Shown one piece after another: positions 47,593-59,621 of a DNA stretch of 64,000 nt. The position numbers and the translations under genes are program-made. The stretch spans positions 162,226,574 through 162,290,573 of the forward strand of contig CM051461.1 of assembly GCA_028095005.1 (NCBI GenBank), read 5' to 3'. Positions within the stretch are counted from its first letter, which is position 1; every line of letters begins with the position of its first letter. The notes under the pieces are model-generated. The model was given only the letters and a program-made list of their open reading frames with translations. It ran no database searches and was not told the DNA's origin. Origin of the DNA: Rhynchospora pubera. Lineage: Eukaryota; Streptophyta; Magnoliopsida; Poales; Cyperaceae.

Positions 47593-47810
47593 TGCTGAGA
47601 CAGAATACACACCAATAGACAATTTGGTAACTCGATCTCCATATTAAGGATAGTGCTTAACACGATCTATTTAACTCTATTCTATTTATTTATTTTGTTT
47701 TATTTTCATATTATTTGATTTTATTTGAATTTGCACCAATAGATAATACTGAAAAATATCAAGAGGGTATGAAGGAGAATGGCGTGAATTGGCTATTACA
47801 AGTGTTTCAA

Positions 47811-47836
47811 AAAAAAGGGGGGGGGGGGGGGGGAAA
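47811..47836. repeat. Poly-A/poly-G run
   Basis: An A run is followed by 17 consecutive G (47817-47833). This is a low-complexity tract and a likely sequencing or assembly weak point. Confidence 0.8.
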
Positions 47837-48744
47837 GAAAAATGGCTAGAATTGAGCACCGGATATAATGAAATAAATACAGAGACATGATTTTTTTTTT
47901 TAAGATAATGGCGGCTTTGGAATAGAATCTTCATCCTACAACTGTTAAAAACTGCATGAGTTCTTTTTAAATATATATAAAAAAGGCCGTCTGAGTGAAG
48001 CACACTTGTCATACGCCAGACGATCTGAATCCCAACTGTTGTAATTGTGACTTATCACTGGTGCACATTTTTTCCATTATTATTGAATGGCCGGTGACGG
48101 TATAGATCCCTCGAGTTTTGATTAGCCTGACGTTGTGACAGGAAAGGCAACAGAGACCACAAGCGTTAAGACATTTAATTTATTCATGGTTTCAGAATAA
48201 ACAATAATAAAAACTTAGACTTGTCACCGAAAAATCAGTTATTAATTATATCAGAACTTAATAGTCCTATTTTCTGCACGACAGGTAAAATACAAAAACA
48301 AAAGTCGGATTCCATTTTGTCTGGAGCACCAAGTCACGCTTTCTCTCTTACGTGGAGAGAAACAGACAAGAGAAGAGAGAGAGACTGAAAATAATATTGT
48401 GCGGTGATTGACATGCAACTGGTCGAAGTTCCAAATCAGTAATGTACTAATGTCTATTTTTAAATGATTTTTTTAGTAGCGCTTCAAGAACCGAAGAGTT
48501 GTTTTTTTAGCATAATTCTTTTGATAAAAAAATAGGGTGCGTTGGCAAATGGAAATACATTAAAATTTGTTAAAATATAATAGTTGAAAAAACATACGAT
48601 AGCGATAGCAGAAGTATTTGCTGTAAACTTTTCCTACTATATTTTGTAAGATGTTCTAGGTGTGGAATGATGGAAAAATATTCTAATATATATTGATGTC
48701 TTCCATTAATTTTTTATAATTTGGCTATCTACACACATATATAA

Positions 48745-49103
48745 TTTTGCTATGTTGCTATGGTAAGTTGCAACTCATCAAAGTGAGTTACCACAAAAAT
48801 TTTTAGATCTAGTTCAAAATGACTGATCTAAACCGTCTAATATGATCTCTTTATTAAAATCTCCATGCAGACCAAATTTTATATATATTTTTGAAATTTG
48901 TAAGTATTTTTTCAAATTTTTTAAAAATGTTGTTTTTGAACGGTTCAGAACTAATTAAATTAACAAATTTTTAAAATTTAAAAAAAAATACTAAAAAATT
49001 TTTTGAAAAAATGTAAAATTTGACCTGCATGGAGTTTTTAATAGGAAGATCATATTGAATAGTTTGAATCAGTCATTTTGATCGCAACTCACCATAGCAA
49101 AAC
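48745..49103. mobile_element. Foldback MITE
   Basis: Left TTGCTATGGTAAGTTGC pairs with, on the opposite strand, TTGCTATGGTGAGTTGC at the right. Inner segments AAATGACTGATCTAAACCGT and CTCCATGCAG-CCAAATTTTA also pair. Exact ends and target duplication are not resolved. Confidence 0.65.
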
Positions 49104-49219
49104 TCTCTCTATATATGTACTTTATAATTTATAGCATTTTTATTGACTTGAAATATCATTATAAAAATTAATAAGCTAATCATTAATTATGATGTGATCT
49201 CTTAGTTTTTTTTTTCTTT

Positions 49220-49367
49220 GGCTCCGTTTGGATGGTGTGAGAATAAGAGAAATAAGGGAAGAAGTATTAGAAAGTGTGTAACTTTGTGAAGAGTTTGGAT
49301 TAGTTATAATAAATTTGAGAGTATGAAAAAGCTATTCTCTTATTCCTGCACCCATCCAAATGGAGCC
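49220..49367. mobile_element. MITE (GGCTCCGTTTGGAT family), 148 bp
   Basis: Starts GGCTCCGTTTGGATGG and ends CCATCCAAATGGAGCC; flanking triplets are TTT and TTA. It shares the internal GTGTGTAACTTTGTGAAGA motif with 58320-58476. Confidence 0.75.
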
Positions 49368-51593
49368 TTAGAAAAATCATATTCGTTAAAGAGTGTGACC
49401 AGAGGCATGATACAACCTACTGTTAATGTGTCCGGCTAGCTGGCCACTCACCGTTGCGCATATATAAGAGATAAGGGAGGCGTTTGGTTGGGGAATATGT
49501 GATTACATAAGTTAAGGAGGTTTATGTACTTATGTCAAGTTATGTAGTGGATGTTTGTTTATGGAATAAGAAGGAAGAAAGATTAACTAATATTTATACA
49601 CAAAGTTAATAGAGTAGATGAGAGTATTGATAAGAGGACAACAACTTTTTTATTATTATTTTTTTTTATTTTCCTATGCATGGGATCCACTTTCATAAGT
49701 TATACCATCAAATTTGGTGTGATAACTTATGCTTCTTATGTAACTTTATTTCATGTGTGTTTGGCTACATAAAGTGGAATAAAATAATTTTTTACTTTGT
49801 TATTCCGTAAGAAATTTAACCATTTTTTGATAATTTTTTTAAGAAATCAGCGATACCTGAAAATAAACGTGTGGAGATGTACACCACGAAGAACGATACT
49901 TTTTGCTTTTTTTGGAAGTAGCTGTTGTCATATGAATTTTCCCCAAAACGTCGAACCTTGTTGATTGCGATTTGTTGTCATTTTTCTATTGACTAATACG
50001 TTAGATAGGTTGTGCGCCTTACTGAAGTTTGTGCGTTCTGCTTTGAAAATTTAGCAGAAGTTAATTGAGTTTTCCTCGATATATAGCAATTATATGTAGT
50101 AAACTTAAGTGAAAAAAAAAGAAAACAAATATATGTTATGATATTCGTCTAATTATCATCGGTCAGATTATATTTATATTGGGCAGCAAAAATTGAAGCA
50201 ACTTTTTTTAAGATTGAGTTTGCGATTGCTAATAAAAAGTTTTCATTAATTCAAAAGTAATTAAAAATACTATTTTCATCTTAAAAATCAACATAATATT
50301 ATGTAAAATTATTTATATTTAAATTTAACTGGAGACTAAATTTATATTTTATTTTAAAGCAGTTGTTTGTTTTAAATTGGGGAAAAAATTATGTTTTTGA
50401 GATAAAATGGGAGAGTCTGAGTCTTTTAACTAATTTCAAAATTAAATGTCATAATAAAGGAGCCTTTGTTGGTTTTAAACCTACAACCTCCACTAAAAAT
50501 GCAATACTTTTTACGACTAGATGAAGAGATGTTTCCCGGAGAATAAAACTATGTTATTGTGTATTCAAATTCGTATAAATTTTCTTTCCTATGACAGGAA
50601 CATTATGTTCTTGTCATTGAATTGGAACCTGTGATAAGAAAGTGCATGCTTTCAATTATTTAAATTTTTCCAAATGTAAAATTACCTTTGAAAAATCAAA
50701 TAAGCATAAAATCGGGCTCCAACAAGGCTTCGATATGTAGATGATAAACTCAAATTACCTATTGAAATTTCAAAATAATGTAAAAGTAAAGTAATAAGAC
50801 CTAAGAGAAAGAACAATCGGTCCATGGGTCCGTCGAAAAGAGCTTAATTCTAGCTTTTGCTTAAAAGTTGATTACGACCGCTGTTGACGAAAGTGATTGT
50901 ATTGATTTAATAAGAGTTCAATCAACCAATTGTTGCAATAATTTGATGCATTAAACGTATCGTGAGGTTTTTGCATATTCCAATCTAAATCTGTTCTAAG
51001 AAGCGAACAACATATATAGAGATCCAAAAATTTCTCAATGTATTAGGTTTAATACTGATCCAAATGGTGTGCTGAAAATTTCTTTCTATTTTTTAGTCAA
51101 ACTAGAGAATTTAAGTAAGGTAATGTCTCGCTTTCAGCCAGGGACATAAGTTAGAAATTCATGTCAGCAGTGTTCATAAAATTTTTTAAAATATATGTAC
51201 GACATAACTTTTAATGTAGATATAACATAATAATAACTTTCAAATAAACAATTCTAAAATAATATAACATAAAATAATTTTGAGAAATTAACAAGTTTTT
51301 TAAAAAATTATGTTTTATCTGTTTTATCGCTGTTTTATCACTTTAACCGTTTTATCGATGTATTATTATGATAAACGCTAAATCACCACTCAACTGCTAA
51401 ACAACAAAAATCACATTTTAAAACCTTGGAGATTAAATATATCTATAATAAAAAATATCAATATCCAAAATAATAATTTAAGGCATTAAAAAATAAAACA
51501 TTACAACAATTCCCTACGAATTTATATTTTATTATAAATTTGCATGATAGATTCATTAGAAATCTTTTAAACACCTCTCTAAATATTGATTAT
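49368..51593. other. AT-rich intergenic, one repeat fragment
   Basis: At about 49478-49790 a degenerate relative of the 8596-9328 element is visible (GATTACATAAGTTAAGGAGG and CATAAGTTATACC motifs). The remainder is AT-rich without gene evidence. Confidence 0.4.
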
Positions 51594-51850
51594 TAGTACC
51601 GGTTTTCAAACGGTACTAATAATAGGGGTGCTAAAAATAATTAAAAACCGGTACTAAAAACGCGCTGGAATTCATGGAAAAAAGGCGGAGATCTTTAGTA
51701 CCGATTTTTAACTAATAACCGGTACTAAAGATAACATCTTTAGTACCGGTTATTAGTTAAAAACCGGTACTAAAGATCCTCACCATTTTTTTATATTTAC
51801 TATTTTTAGTACCGATTTTTAGGCTAATAACCGGTACTAAAAATCATTGT
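51594..51850. repeat. CACTA-type subterminal repeat array (remnant)
   Basis: TTTAGTACCGGTT and its complement AACCGGTACTAAA recur in pairs, including a near-perfect palindrome at about 51691-51778. The same motif forms the subterminal array at 62790-63200 next to a CACTA terminus. No CACTA terminus was found here, so this is a fragment or an end whose terminus has decayed. Confidence 0.7.
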
Positions 51851-52141
51851 AAAAAAAAAAAAAATTTAGGCTAGCGCTCTTTTTTTTCAAATTAACAAAA
51901 ATTCAAAATCTTTATATTATACAAATAATTTACATACACAATTTATACACAATAAAATAAATAATAATTAACAAAATTAATAAAAATTTCAGATTTTAAC
52001 CAAGTTATACAAATTTCAGATTTTTTTAACCCAATTTCAATTATAAAAATTAATAAACACATGAAGTTAATATATATAACTGTTATACTAAACTTGTTGC
52101 AGAGATGGAATAGAACCAAGGTTTATCTTTCTGATATTAAT

Positions 52142-52326
52142 TTCAACAGTTACGATATTACCTTCAACATTTAAATATATTAACTTCAACATTTACGATA
52201 TTAATTCCAACAGTTATCTATTTAATTTTAACAATTACAATATTAACTTCAACAGCTATCTATTTAATTTCAACAATTACGATATTAACTTCAACATTTA
52301 TGTATAGTAATTCCAACAGTTATGAA
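52142..52326. repeat. Degenerate 21-bp tandem repeat, about 9 units
   Basis: Units of about 21 bp begin TTCAACA or TTCCAACA and continue TTACGATATTAAC or TATCTATTTAAT. Copies differ by a few bases. A purine-rich GGAGGAGGGTGAAGGGG tract follows directly at about 52333-52372. Confidence 0.8.
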
Positions 52327-53255
52327 GTGTTAAGGAGGAGGGTGAAGGGGAAGGGGGGAGGGGGGAGGGGTGGGTAGACAGCGTATGTGGAAGGGCAAGG
52401 GGGAAGCGTACGTGGGAGGGAGGAAACAGAGTGACGAAGGGAAAAAGGGATGAGCGTACACTGAGGGATGATGGAATAATTTCCAAAAATAGAAAACGCG
52501 TTATGAGAATGACGTGGATGATGGATATTGGAGATGATCCTTATCAGTCCCATCATATATGTATAACTTTTGTTGTGCTTAATCTAGCAATACAATTATT
52601 TATCCTAAATATAGAGGAAGCTAGATCTCTCTCAACAAGCAGACTTTGTGTATGTATCAATATATGTTCTATTTTTGTATTTATGAATTTACATAATCAA
52701 TTTATAATGTTGTAACTTTATAATTTTGGCAACTTTAAAAATTAAAATTAAAACAACTTTTAATTTGTAAGAATTTTTATAAGACATATATCATACATAA
52801 AAAAATGTTGAATTTCGAGGTAGACTTTATTGTTCATAGTTCTTTGATTCTTTTTGTCACTATATATACAGTTTTTTTTTTTTAATAAGATCGTTAGTCT
52901 TTTTTGGAAGAAAGAGGAGGATTTTTGTCATCTAGAAATTAAAGGTGGAGGGAATCTAAAAGAAAAAAACACAGATAAGGAAATAAATTGGATAATAAAT
53001 CTTGATTGATGGTAAGGACAGTTTAGACATTTAGAAAAAAATAAATTCTGTTGCCTAAAGCACTTCCCCAGAATTCTTAACCCACTCAGACAATAGATCA
53101 CATGCATAGACGGAATTAGAAAAAAGAAGAAAGGAATAAACATTTGTTCATTTATTACCTCCATTTATTCATTTTTTCATGGCAAGTTTGGTTGCCGCTG
53201 GGGTTAGGTAATTCAGATGTTAGCTGCTTTTTTTTTTTTTTGAAAAACCAGAAGT
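52327..53255. other. Intergenic, purine tract then AT-rich
   Basis: A G-rich purine tract (52333-52372) is followed by AT-rich DNA. Short open frames at 52431-52715 and on the opposite strand have no recognisable content. Confidence 0.4.
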
Positions 53256-53526
53256 TGTTATGAAATTAAATAATTATGTGGATTGTTCATCTTCATATTT
53301 ACACTAAGTATTTATCTCCACTACATATTTACATCCATGATCTCCACTACCTATTTATTGTCATTATGTGAGATATTTTTTGTAGCCTATAAATAGAGGC
53401 ATTGTACATTTATATGTATGGTTGGAATGAGAGAATAAAAATTCTGAAATTTGTGATTGAGAATATAGTCTTACTTACTCTTAATATTCTGTTCATTATT
53501 TCTTTCTTCCACCTTAATTTACAACA
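53256..53526 (+). repeat. 5' LTR of the copia element
   Basis: TG...CA boundaries, a TATA box near 53387 and a following primer-binding-site-like motif define it. The left boundary is less certain because there is no second LTR in the window for comparison. Confidence 0.6.
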
Positions 53527-53628
53527 CGTTATCAGCACGAATTGCTCGGAGGAGTCATCAAATTTCTTTCACGAGTTGCTCAGAGGGAGTTGTGAAAGTT
53601 ATTCCGCAAAAAAAAAAAAAGAGTATAC

Positions 53629-54498
53629 ATGGCTAATCTTACAAAGCTTGAATTTGCTTCTCTTGAAATATCGGACAAGAATTTTCTTCCATGGACTCTT
53701 GATGCTGAAATTCATCTTACAGCAAATGGTTTGCAAGAAACCATTAAAAATGCAAATAAAGCCTTCCCGCAGGAGTGTGCTAAAGCAATGATTTTTCTTC
53801 GTCATCACCTCCACGAAGATTTGAAGAATGAATATTTAACGGTGAAAAATCCATTGGAACTCTGGAAGAGTTTGAAAGAAAGATTTGACCATCAAAAATA
53901 TATTTTATTACCAAAAGCTCGTTATGAATGGATTCATTTAAGGTTACAAGATTTTAAATCTGTTGGTGAATATAATTCTGCAATGTTTCGGATAACTTCC
54001 GAACTAAAATTATGTGGTGAACCTATAAAAGAAGAAAACATGCTAGAGAAAACATTTTCTGCATTTCATGCCTCAAATTTGCTCCTGCAGCAGCAATACC
54101 GAGAGCGAGGTTTTAAGAAATACTCTGAATTAGTATCATGTCTTCTTGTTGCAGAACAAAATAATGAATTTTTAATGAAAAATCACCAAGCACGTCCCAC
54201 CGGTACAAATCCATTCCCTGAAGCGAATGAAACATCATTAAATAGAGGACGTGGTCGTGGCCGTAGAAATTTCTATGGACGTGGTCGTAATCGTGGTCGT
54301 GGACGTGGTCGCAATATTACTTGGCGACGTGATGGTCAATATAACAAACCAAATGAGAATAATGCGGTGAAAAATGAAAAAGAAAAACGTCCAGAAGATG
54401 TTTGTTATCGATGTGGCATGACAAATTATTGGTCTCGTACATGCCATACACCCAAGCATCTAGTGATACTTTATCAAGCTTCACTCAAAGAAAAATGA
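53629..54498 (+). pseudogene. copia gag (289 codons), zinc knuckle altered
   Basis: Capsid-like nucleoprotein of a plant Ty1/copia element. The N-terminal half has the usual gag layout (NFLPWTLDAEIHL, LWKSLKERFDHQK, SVGEYNSAMFRI). An arginine/glycine-rich basic stretch at residues about 204-235 (RGRGRGRRN) follows, then a CCHC-type knuckle CYRCGMTNYWSRTC (259-272) whose third ligand is Tyr instead of His. The frame stops soon after at a short A-rich tract, while the acidic C-terminal tail of the family continues in another frame to about 54628, so a frameshift has truncated it. The start ATG at 53629 lies about 100 nt after the putative primer-binding site. Confidence 0.85.
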
Positions 54499-54803
54499 GA
54501 AAAATGTTGAAATTAATTTTGCCGAAAATGATCCTGAAAATGGAGGTCAAATAGATACGCATTTGGATATATCTGATTTCTTCAGTAATGTTGACGAAGA
54601 AATAGACACTTTAGCTAAACAAAATTAGAAGTTTTATTTTATGTTTAGTCTTCTGTTAGATGTATGCGAATAAAGTTAAAGTTAGTTTGTGTAACTTACT
54701 TTAATATTTATATTTTGTTATGTACGGCGTGATATTAATGAAGAATAAAGCAAGTTTATTTTTATTTTTTTTATTATTTTTTGTTCATTTTATTCTTATT
54801 CAA

Positions 54804-56181
54804 GGAAAATGATTGACAAAATGATAAGTAAAGGAGATCCATGTTTAGTAGACAGCGGAACTACAAATACCATATTAAAAAGTAAGAAATACTTTTTATA
54901 ATTACATTCCGGTGAGACCAATATCCATACTATATCTGGTTCAAGTAATATTATTGAAGGTTTCGGAAGAGCTTGTATTTTGTTACCTGAAGGAACAAAA
55001 TTAATAATAAATGATGCGTTATATTCGAGTAGATCCAGAAGAATCTACTAAGTTTTAAAGATATTCGAAAGAATGGCTATCATATTGAAACTATGAATAA
55101 AATAAATTGCGAATATCTTCATATCGTATCTATTATAAATGGCCAGAAAATGATTATGGAAAAATTACAAGCATTGTCTAATGGATTATATGGTACTTAT
55201 ATAAGTGCAATAGAATCAAATATGGTCACTAACCGGAAGTTAGTTGATCCAAAATTATTTACATTATGGCATGATAGATTGGGTCATCCAGGAAATATAA
55301 TGATGAGGAGAATAATAGAAAGTGCAAATGGGCATCCCCTGAAGGACCTGAAGATCCTGTTATCAAAAGAATTGACATGCCAAGCATGCTTTCTTGGAAA
55401 ATTAATTACTAGGCCATCTCCAAATAAAGTTGGACCTGAAGCTCCATCATTTTTAGAACAAATTCAAGGAGATATATGCGGGCCTATAACACCGCCATGT
55501 GGACCATTTAAATATTTTATGGTTTTAATTGATACATCAACTCGTTGGTCACATATGTGTTTATTGGCAACAAGAAATGTTGCATTTGCTAGATTATTAG
55601 CACAAATTATCCAATTGCGAGCCAACTTTCCGGATTATCAAATTAAAAGAATCTGACTTGATAATGCAGGAGAATTTACATCCCAATCTTTTAATAATTA
55701 TTGCATGTCTATTGGGATTACTGTGGAACATTCAGTGGCACATGTTCATACACAAAATGGTCTAGCAGAATCGTTTATTAAAAGGCTACAGTTAATAGCT
55801 AGACCATTACTTATGAAATCTAGTTTACCATCTTCTGCATGGGGACATGCAATATTACATACTGCTGCACTAATTAGATTAAGGCCAACTGCTGATCATA
55901 AGTATTCCCCATTACAATTTGTCTCCGGAAGAGAACCAAATTTGTCCCATTTAAAAGTTTTTGGTTGTGCAATATATGTTCCAATTTCTCCTCCACAACG
56001 CACAAAAATGGGACCTCAAAGAAGATTGGGTATTTATATTGGTTTTAACTCTCCTTCTATTGTTAAATATTTAGAACCATTAACGGAAGATGTTTTTACA
56101 ACAAAATTTGCTGATTGTCACTTTGATGAATCAATATTCCCAAATTTAGGGGAAGAAAACAAAAGCTGGATAAACAAGTGA
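54804..56181 (+). pseudogene. copia protease and integrase region, broken
   Basis: The protease active-site motif CLVDSGTTNTIL lies at about 54841-54876, with an in-frame stop soon after. A frameshift near 55045 precedes the integrase part (55093-55656), which has the zinc-binding H-H-C-C pattern (LWHDRLGHPG ... CQACFLGK) and the first catalytic Asp in IQGDICGP. A TGA at 55654-55656 replaces the Arg normally before LDNAGEF, consistent with CGA-to-TGA decay at a CpG. The rest (55705-56181) carries the catalytic Glu in HTQNGLAES and the family's VFGCAIYVP segment, then stops. Confidence 0.88.
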
Positions 56182-56205
56182 CATGGAATTCATCATTATC
56201 TTATC

Positions 56206-57477
56206 TTGACCCCCGAAGTGGTCAACGTGAACTTGAAGTTCAAAAGATTTATAAATTTACAAAGAATTGCAAATGAATTGCCTGACACATTCACAGATAT
56301 AAATAGAATCACTAAATCACATGTTCCAGCTATAAATGCACCTGCTCGAATAGATATTACAAAAATATCAAATGAATCTCATGAGCGTAGGAAACGTGGA
56401 AGACCAATTGGTTCTAAGGATGTAAATCCACGTAAAAGAAAAGAACAGAATAAAACAGTTGGTAAAATCCTAGAAGAGGTTTATAAGGTTCCAGAAGAAA
56501 CTAAATCTCCAGAAGAGATTAATAAAGTTCCAGAAGAAACTAAAACTCCAGAAGAAGTTGATGAAATTCCAGAAGAAACTGAAGTACCAAATGATTATGA
56601 GATTTCTATAAATTATGTAAAAACTGTTACAATATTAAATAAAAATGAAACTCATGTAGATGAAATATTTGCATTCGTTATAGCTAGTGATGTTATAAAC
56701 GAAAAGAATAATGTGCCAAAAATCATAGAAGAATGTAGGCACAGAAATGATTGGCCTAAATGGAAAGATGCCATACAAGATGAATTAAATTCACTTGACA
56801 AACGACAAGTATTTGTACCAGTAGTCCAAACATCCAAAAATGTTAACCCTGTAGGTTACAAATGGGTATTTGCCATCAAAAGAAATGAGAAAAATGAAAT
56901 TGTGAGATACAAAGCAAGATTAGTGACACAAGGATTTACACAAATATATGGAGTAGATTATGAAGAAACGTATTCACCTGTAGTGGATGCGATAACTCTT
57001 AGATTTTTAATAGGTCTCACAGTCACAGAAAATCTAAAAATGCAACTTATGGATGTTGTCACAGCCTATTTATATGGTTCACTTGATAGTGACATATATA
57101 TGAAAATCCCTGAAGGATTAAAAATGCCAGAAGCATATAGATCAAAACCTAAAGAAATGTACTCAATAAAATTGAAAAGATCTTTATATGGACTAAAACA
57201 ATCAGGTCGAATGTGGTACAATCGACTTAGTGAGTATCTTTTAAAAGAAGGATATAAAAATAATGTAGTTAGTCCTTGTGTTTTTATTAAAAAATCAAAT
57301 TTAGGTTTTGCAATAGTTACAATTTATGTTGATGATTTAAATATTATTGGATCTCCTGAAGAGATCGAAAATACTGCAAAATTGTTGAAAAGAGAGTTTG
57401 ACGAATTTCATTTTGTCAAGAAAATAGGGTCCCCATCCAATAAAAGTACTCATTTAGACAAGATGTCAAGAAGATAG
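56206..57477 (+). pseudogene. copia reverse transcriptase region, 3'-truncated
   Basis: A 423-codon open segment. Residues about 90-135 hold an imperfect repeat rich in PEET (KVPEETK, KIPEE-type units), followed by the reverse transcriptase: WPKWKDAIQDELNSL, NPVGYKWVFAIKRN, ARLVTQGFTQ, and the catalytic YVDD at about 57324-57335. The match ends at HFVKKIG; the last roughly 17 codons are unrelated, marking the truncation at about 57428. It does not join in frame with the integrase part. Confidence 0.88.
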
Positions 57478-58319
57478 ACAAACGATGGGCGACGGCTGAC
57501 AATTTAATTAACAATCGAAGGATACGTTGTAAAAGCGTGCTTTGATATTATACATTTGTATTTGCTCATTCAATTTTGTAGTTTCTTATTTTAATGCATA
57601 GAGATTTGACTTTGTATCATTTTGGTCCTTCAATAAAAGACAACGATTTTTTTTTTTTTGGTTAGAAAGAGTCATGGTCTTATTTATTATTTAAAGCATA
57701 ACTATTATATTTTATTTGTTTTAGTAGAATAAAACACTGTTGAATTTCTCATTGTTTTGTGTCCACTGAGATCAAAAGTTTAAGTTTATTCTAGTAATAT
57801 ATTTCTTAAGATATATTAATTTTATATATTCAGAAAATTCAACCAGAAGATAATGGCTGACATCAAATGCCATAGTTTGATAAGGTACCGAATAAAATTG
57901 TGTTTGACAAATAGACGAAAATTATCTTAATTTCAACGACAAGTTTGAATAATTAACTAGAATAAATAGTGTCCTACCTCAAGTCCTCAACTTGAAGCTT
58001 GTTTGTTATCAAATAGACATTCACGGAAGCACTCAATACGCCACTTGCCATATGACACGCCGATGGTTCCTGAGTCTCTGACTTCCTATAAGCGCACGTG
58101 ATATTGTGATATCATAATGATAAGTCATCTCCTCTCCAGTAATGCCCAAACGGATATTGAATATCCAAATATTCAAAATATGGTTGCCATTTCCCAAAAA
58201 GATAACTAGAAGTAAAGAATTTAAGACAAGTCATTTTATGGTTTGATAATTTTTTTATCCGTAATATGAAATGAAGTTACTTTTATACATGGCATATAAC
58301 TCAAGAGTTTCATCTCAAG
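57478..58319. other. Intergenic, nothing recognised
   Basis: AT-rich DNA downstream of the truncated copia element. No 3' LTR or RNase H homology was found here. Confidence 0.45.
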
Positions 58320-58476
58320 GGCTCCGTTTGGATAGGTGTGGGAAGAAGGGAAGAAGGGAAGAAGTGGGAAGAAATATTGGGAAGTGTGTAACTTTGTGAA
58401 GAATTTGAATTGTTTATAATTTTTTTTCTTCCCACTTCCTACTTATTCCTTCTTCTTCTTGCATCCAAACGGAGCC
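58320..58476. mobile_element. MITE (GGCTCCGTTTGGAT family), 157 bp, 3-bp TSD
   Basis: Starts GGCTCCGTTTGGATAGG and ends GCATCCAAACGGAGCC. AAG flanks both ends exactly (58317-58319 and 58477-58479). Confidence 0.85.
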
Positions 58477-59309
58477 AAGGAAAAGTGTATTTTCTCGCAA
58501 ACATCAGCATTGGATTAATTTTCAGAGACCTTATAATAGATAACTCCCGAATCTATATTGTGATTACATATGATACATGTGTCTCCTGTCTGTGTAATTT
58601 GAGGTGTAGACAGGAGAGGTTTAGCCGGTGCAGGTAATTGTCTCCCCAGATAACTGACTTCACCTCATTAATTTATACAACATAATTGAGGAGAGAGAGT
58701 GAGAGAATGTATTAAGAACACAAAACAAAACTCCGAAATCGATTCCTTGATGCATCCATTTTCTTTCATTAGTTCTCTCAGAATTATTTAGACAGAGCCA
58801 TGTATGAAACTTATCTAGTTTCATCATATTATTGGTTGGGTAATGTACTTGATAAGGAATGATACGCATCTCCAGAATCCCATTAGCCAGTTTCCCAACC
58901 ACTAACATGTTACAATAATATATATCTATTTTAGAGAGTAATTCGTGCATATATGCTGTATGCATTTATTTGTATCATTGTATGGTATTTTATCCGGTAT
59001 CTTCACGATTTTTATTTAGTAAAGAAATAAAAAATGTGAATTCACCATCCATGATCGGACATGCATAGTAAAATTTGGATAAGTTAATGGAACTTTCACC
59101 AAAGATTGTATATGTGAACGATTTATTTAGCAACTTCGTATAGGTGACAAAATAAATTAAAAAAAATTAATATAACTAATTTAAATGCTGGATTACCCAT
59201 AGAATTCTTATTTATTTCTAAATTTTTTTCCTATTGTGTCAAATATCAAATGACATTCTATAAAATGGAATTACACTTTTTAACAATACAGTATATAACT
59301 TTTTTTAAT
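58477..59309. other. Intergenic, nothing recognised
   Basis: No gene, RNA or bounded repeat was identified; short open frames on both strands lack domains. Confidence 0.4.
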
Positions 59310-59621
59310 GAGAAATGCTAAAGTCCAATATATGGGACGGATGAGTCTGTCCAATACAATCGTTTTCACATTTCAATTTTCCAATGACTGATCGGAATTG
59401 TTTATTTTGTTGACCATATTGAAAACTTATAAGAAATCAAATTTTATATTTTTTTGAAATTTTATAACAATGAATTTGAAAAATACTAAAAAATATTAAA
59501 AATTTTGAAAATAATATAAAGTTTGGGTTCTTATAAAGTTTTAAGAACAAATTAAACGGTTCGGATCAGTTATTTGAAATTTGAAATGTGAGAACGATCA
59601 TATTGGACTCTAGAATTTCTC
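59310..59621. mobile_element. Mutator-like MITE, 312 bp
   Basis: Left end GAGAAATGCTAAAGTCCAAT and right end, on the opposite strand, GAGAAATTCTAGAGTCCAAT. Flanking 9-mers TTTTTTAAT and ATTTTTAAT match at 8 of 9. It shares terminal character with 5594-5955. Confidence 0.8.

Larger units (their letters stand above)
53256..57477 (+). mobile_element. Ty1/copia retrotransposon, degenerate and 3'-truncated
   Basis: A 5' LTR of about 271 bp (53256-53526, TGTTATG...TTACAACA, TATA box CTATAAATAG near 53387) is followed by a primer-binding-site-like CGTTATCAGCACGA, gag, protease, integrase and reverse transcriptase, the Ty1/copia order. The body ends inside or just after the reverse transcriptase; RNase H, polypurine tract and 3' LTR are missing. 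Stops and frameshifts occur in gag's end, protease, the region before integrase, integrase itself and between integrase and reverse transcriptase, so the copy is dead. Confidence 0.9.

Noticed and set aside
57478..58319. 3' LTR of the copia element
   Set aside because: No match to the 53256-53526 LTR, and RNase H is missing, so the element is truncated.
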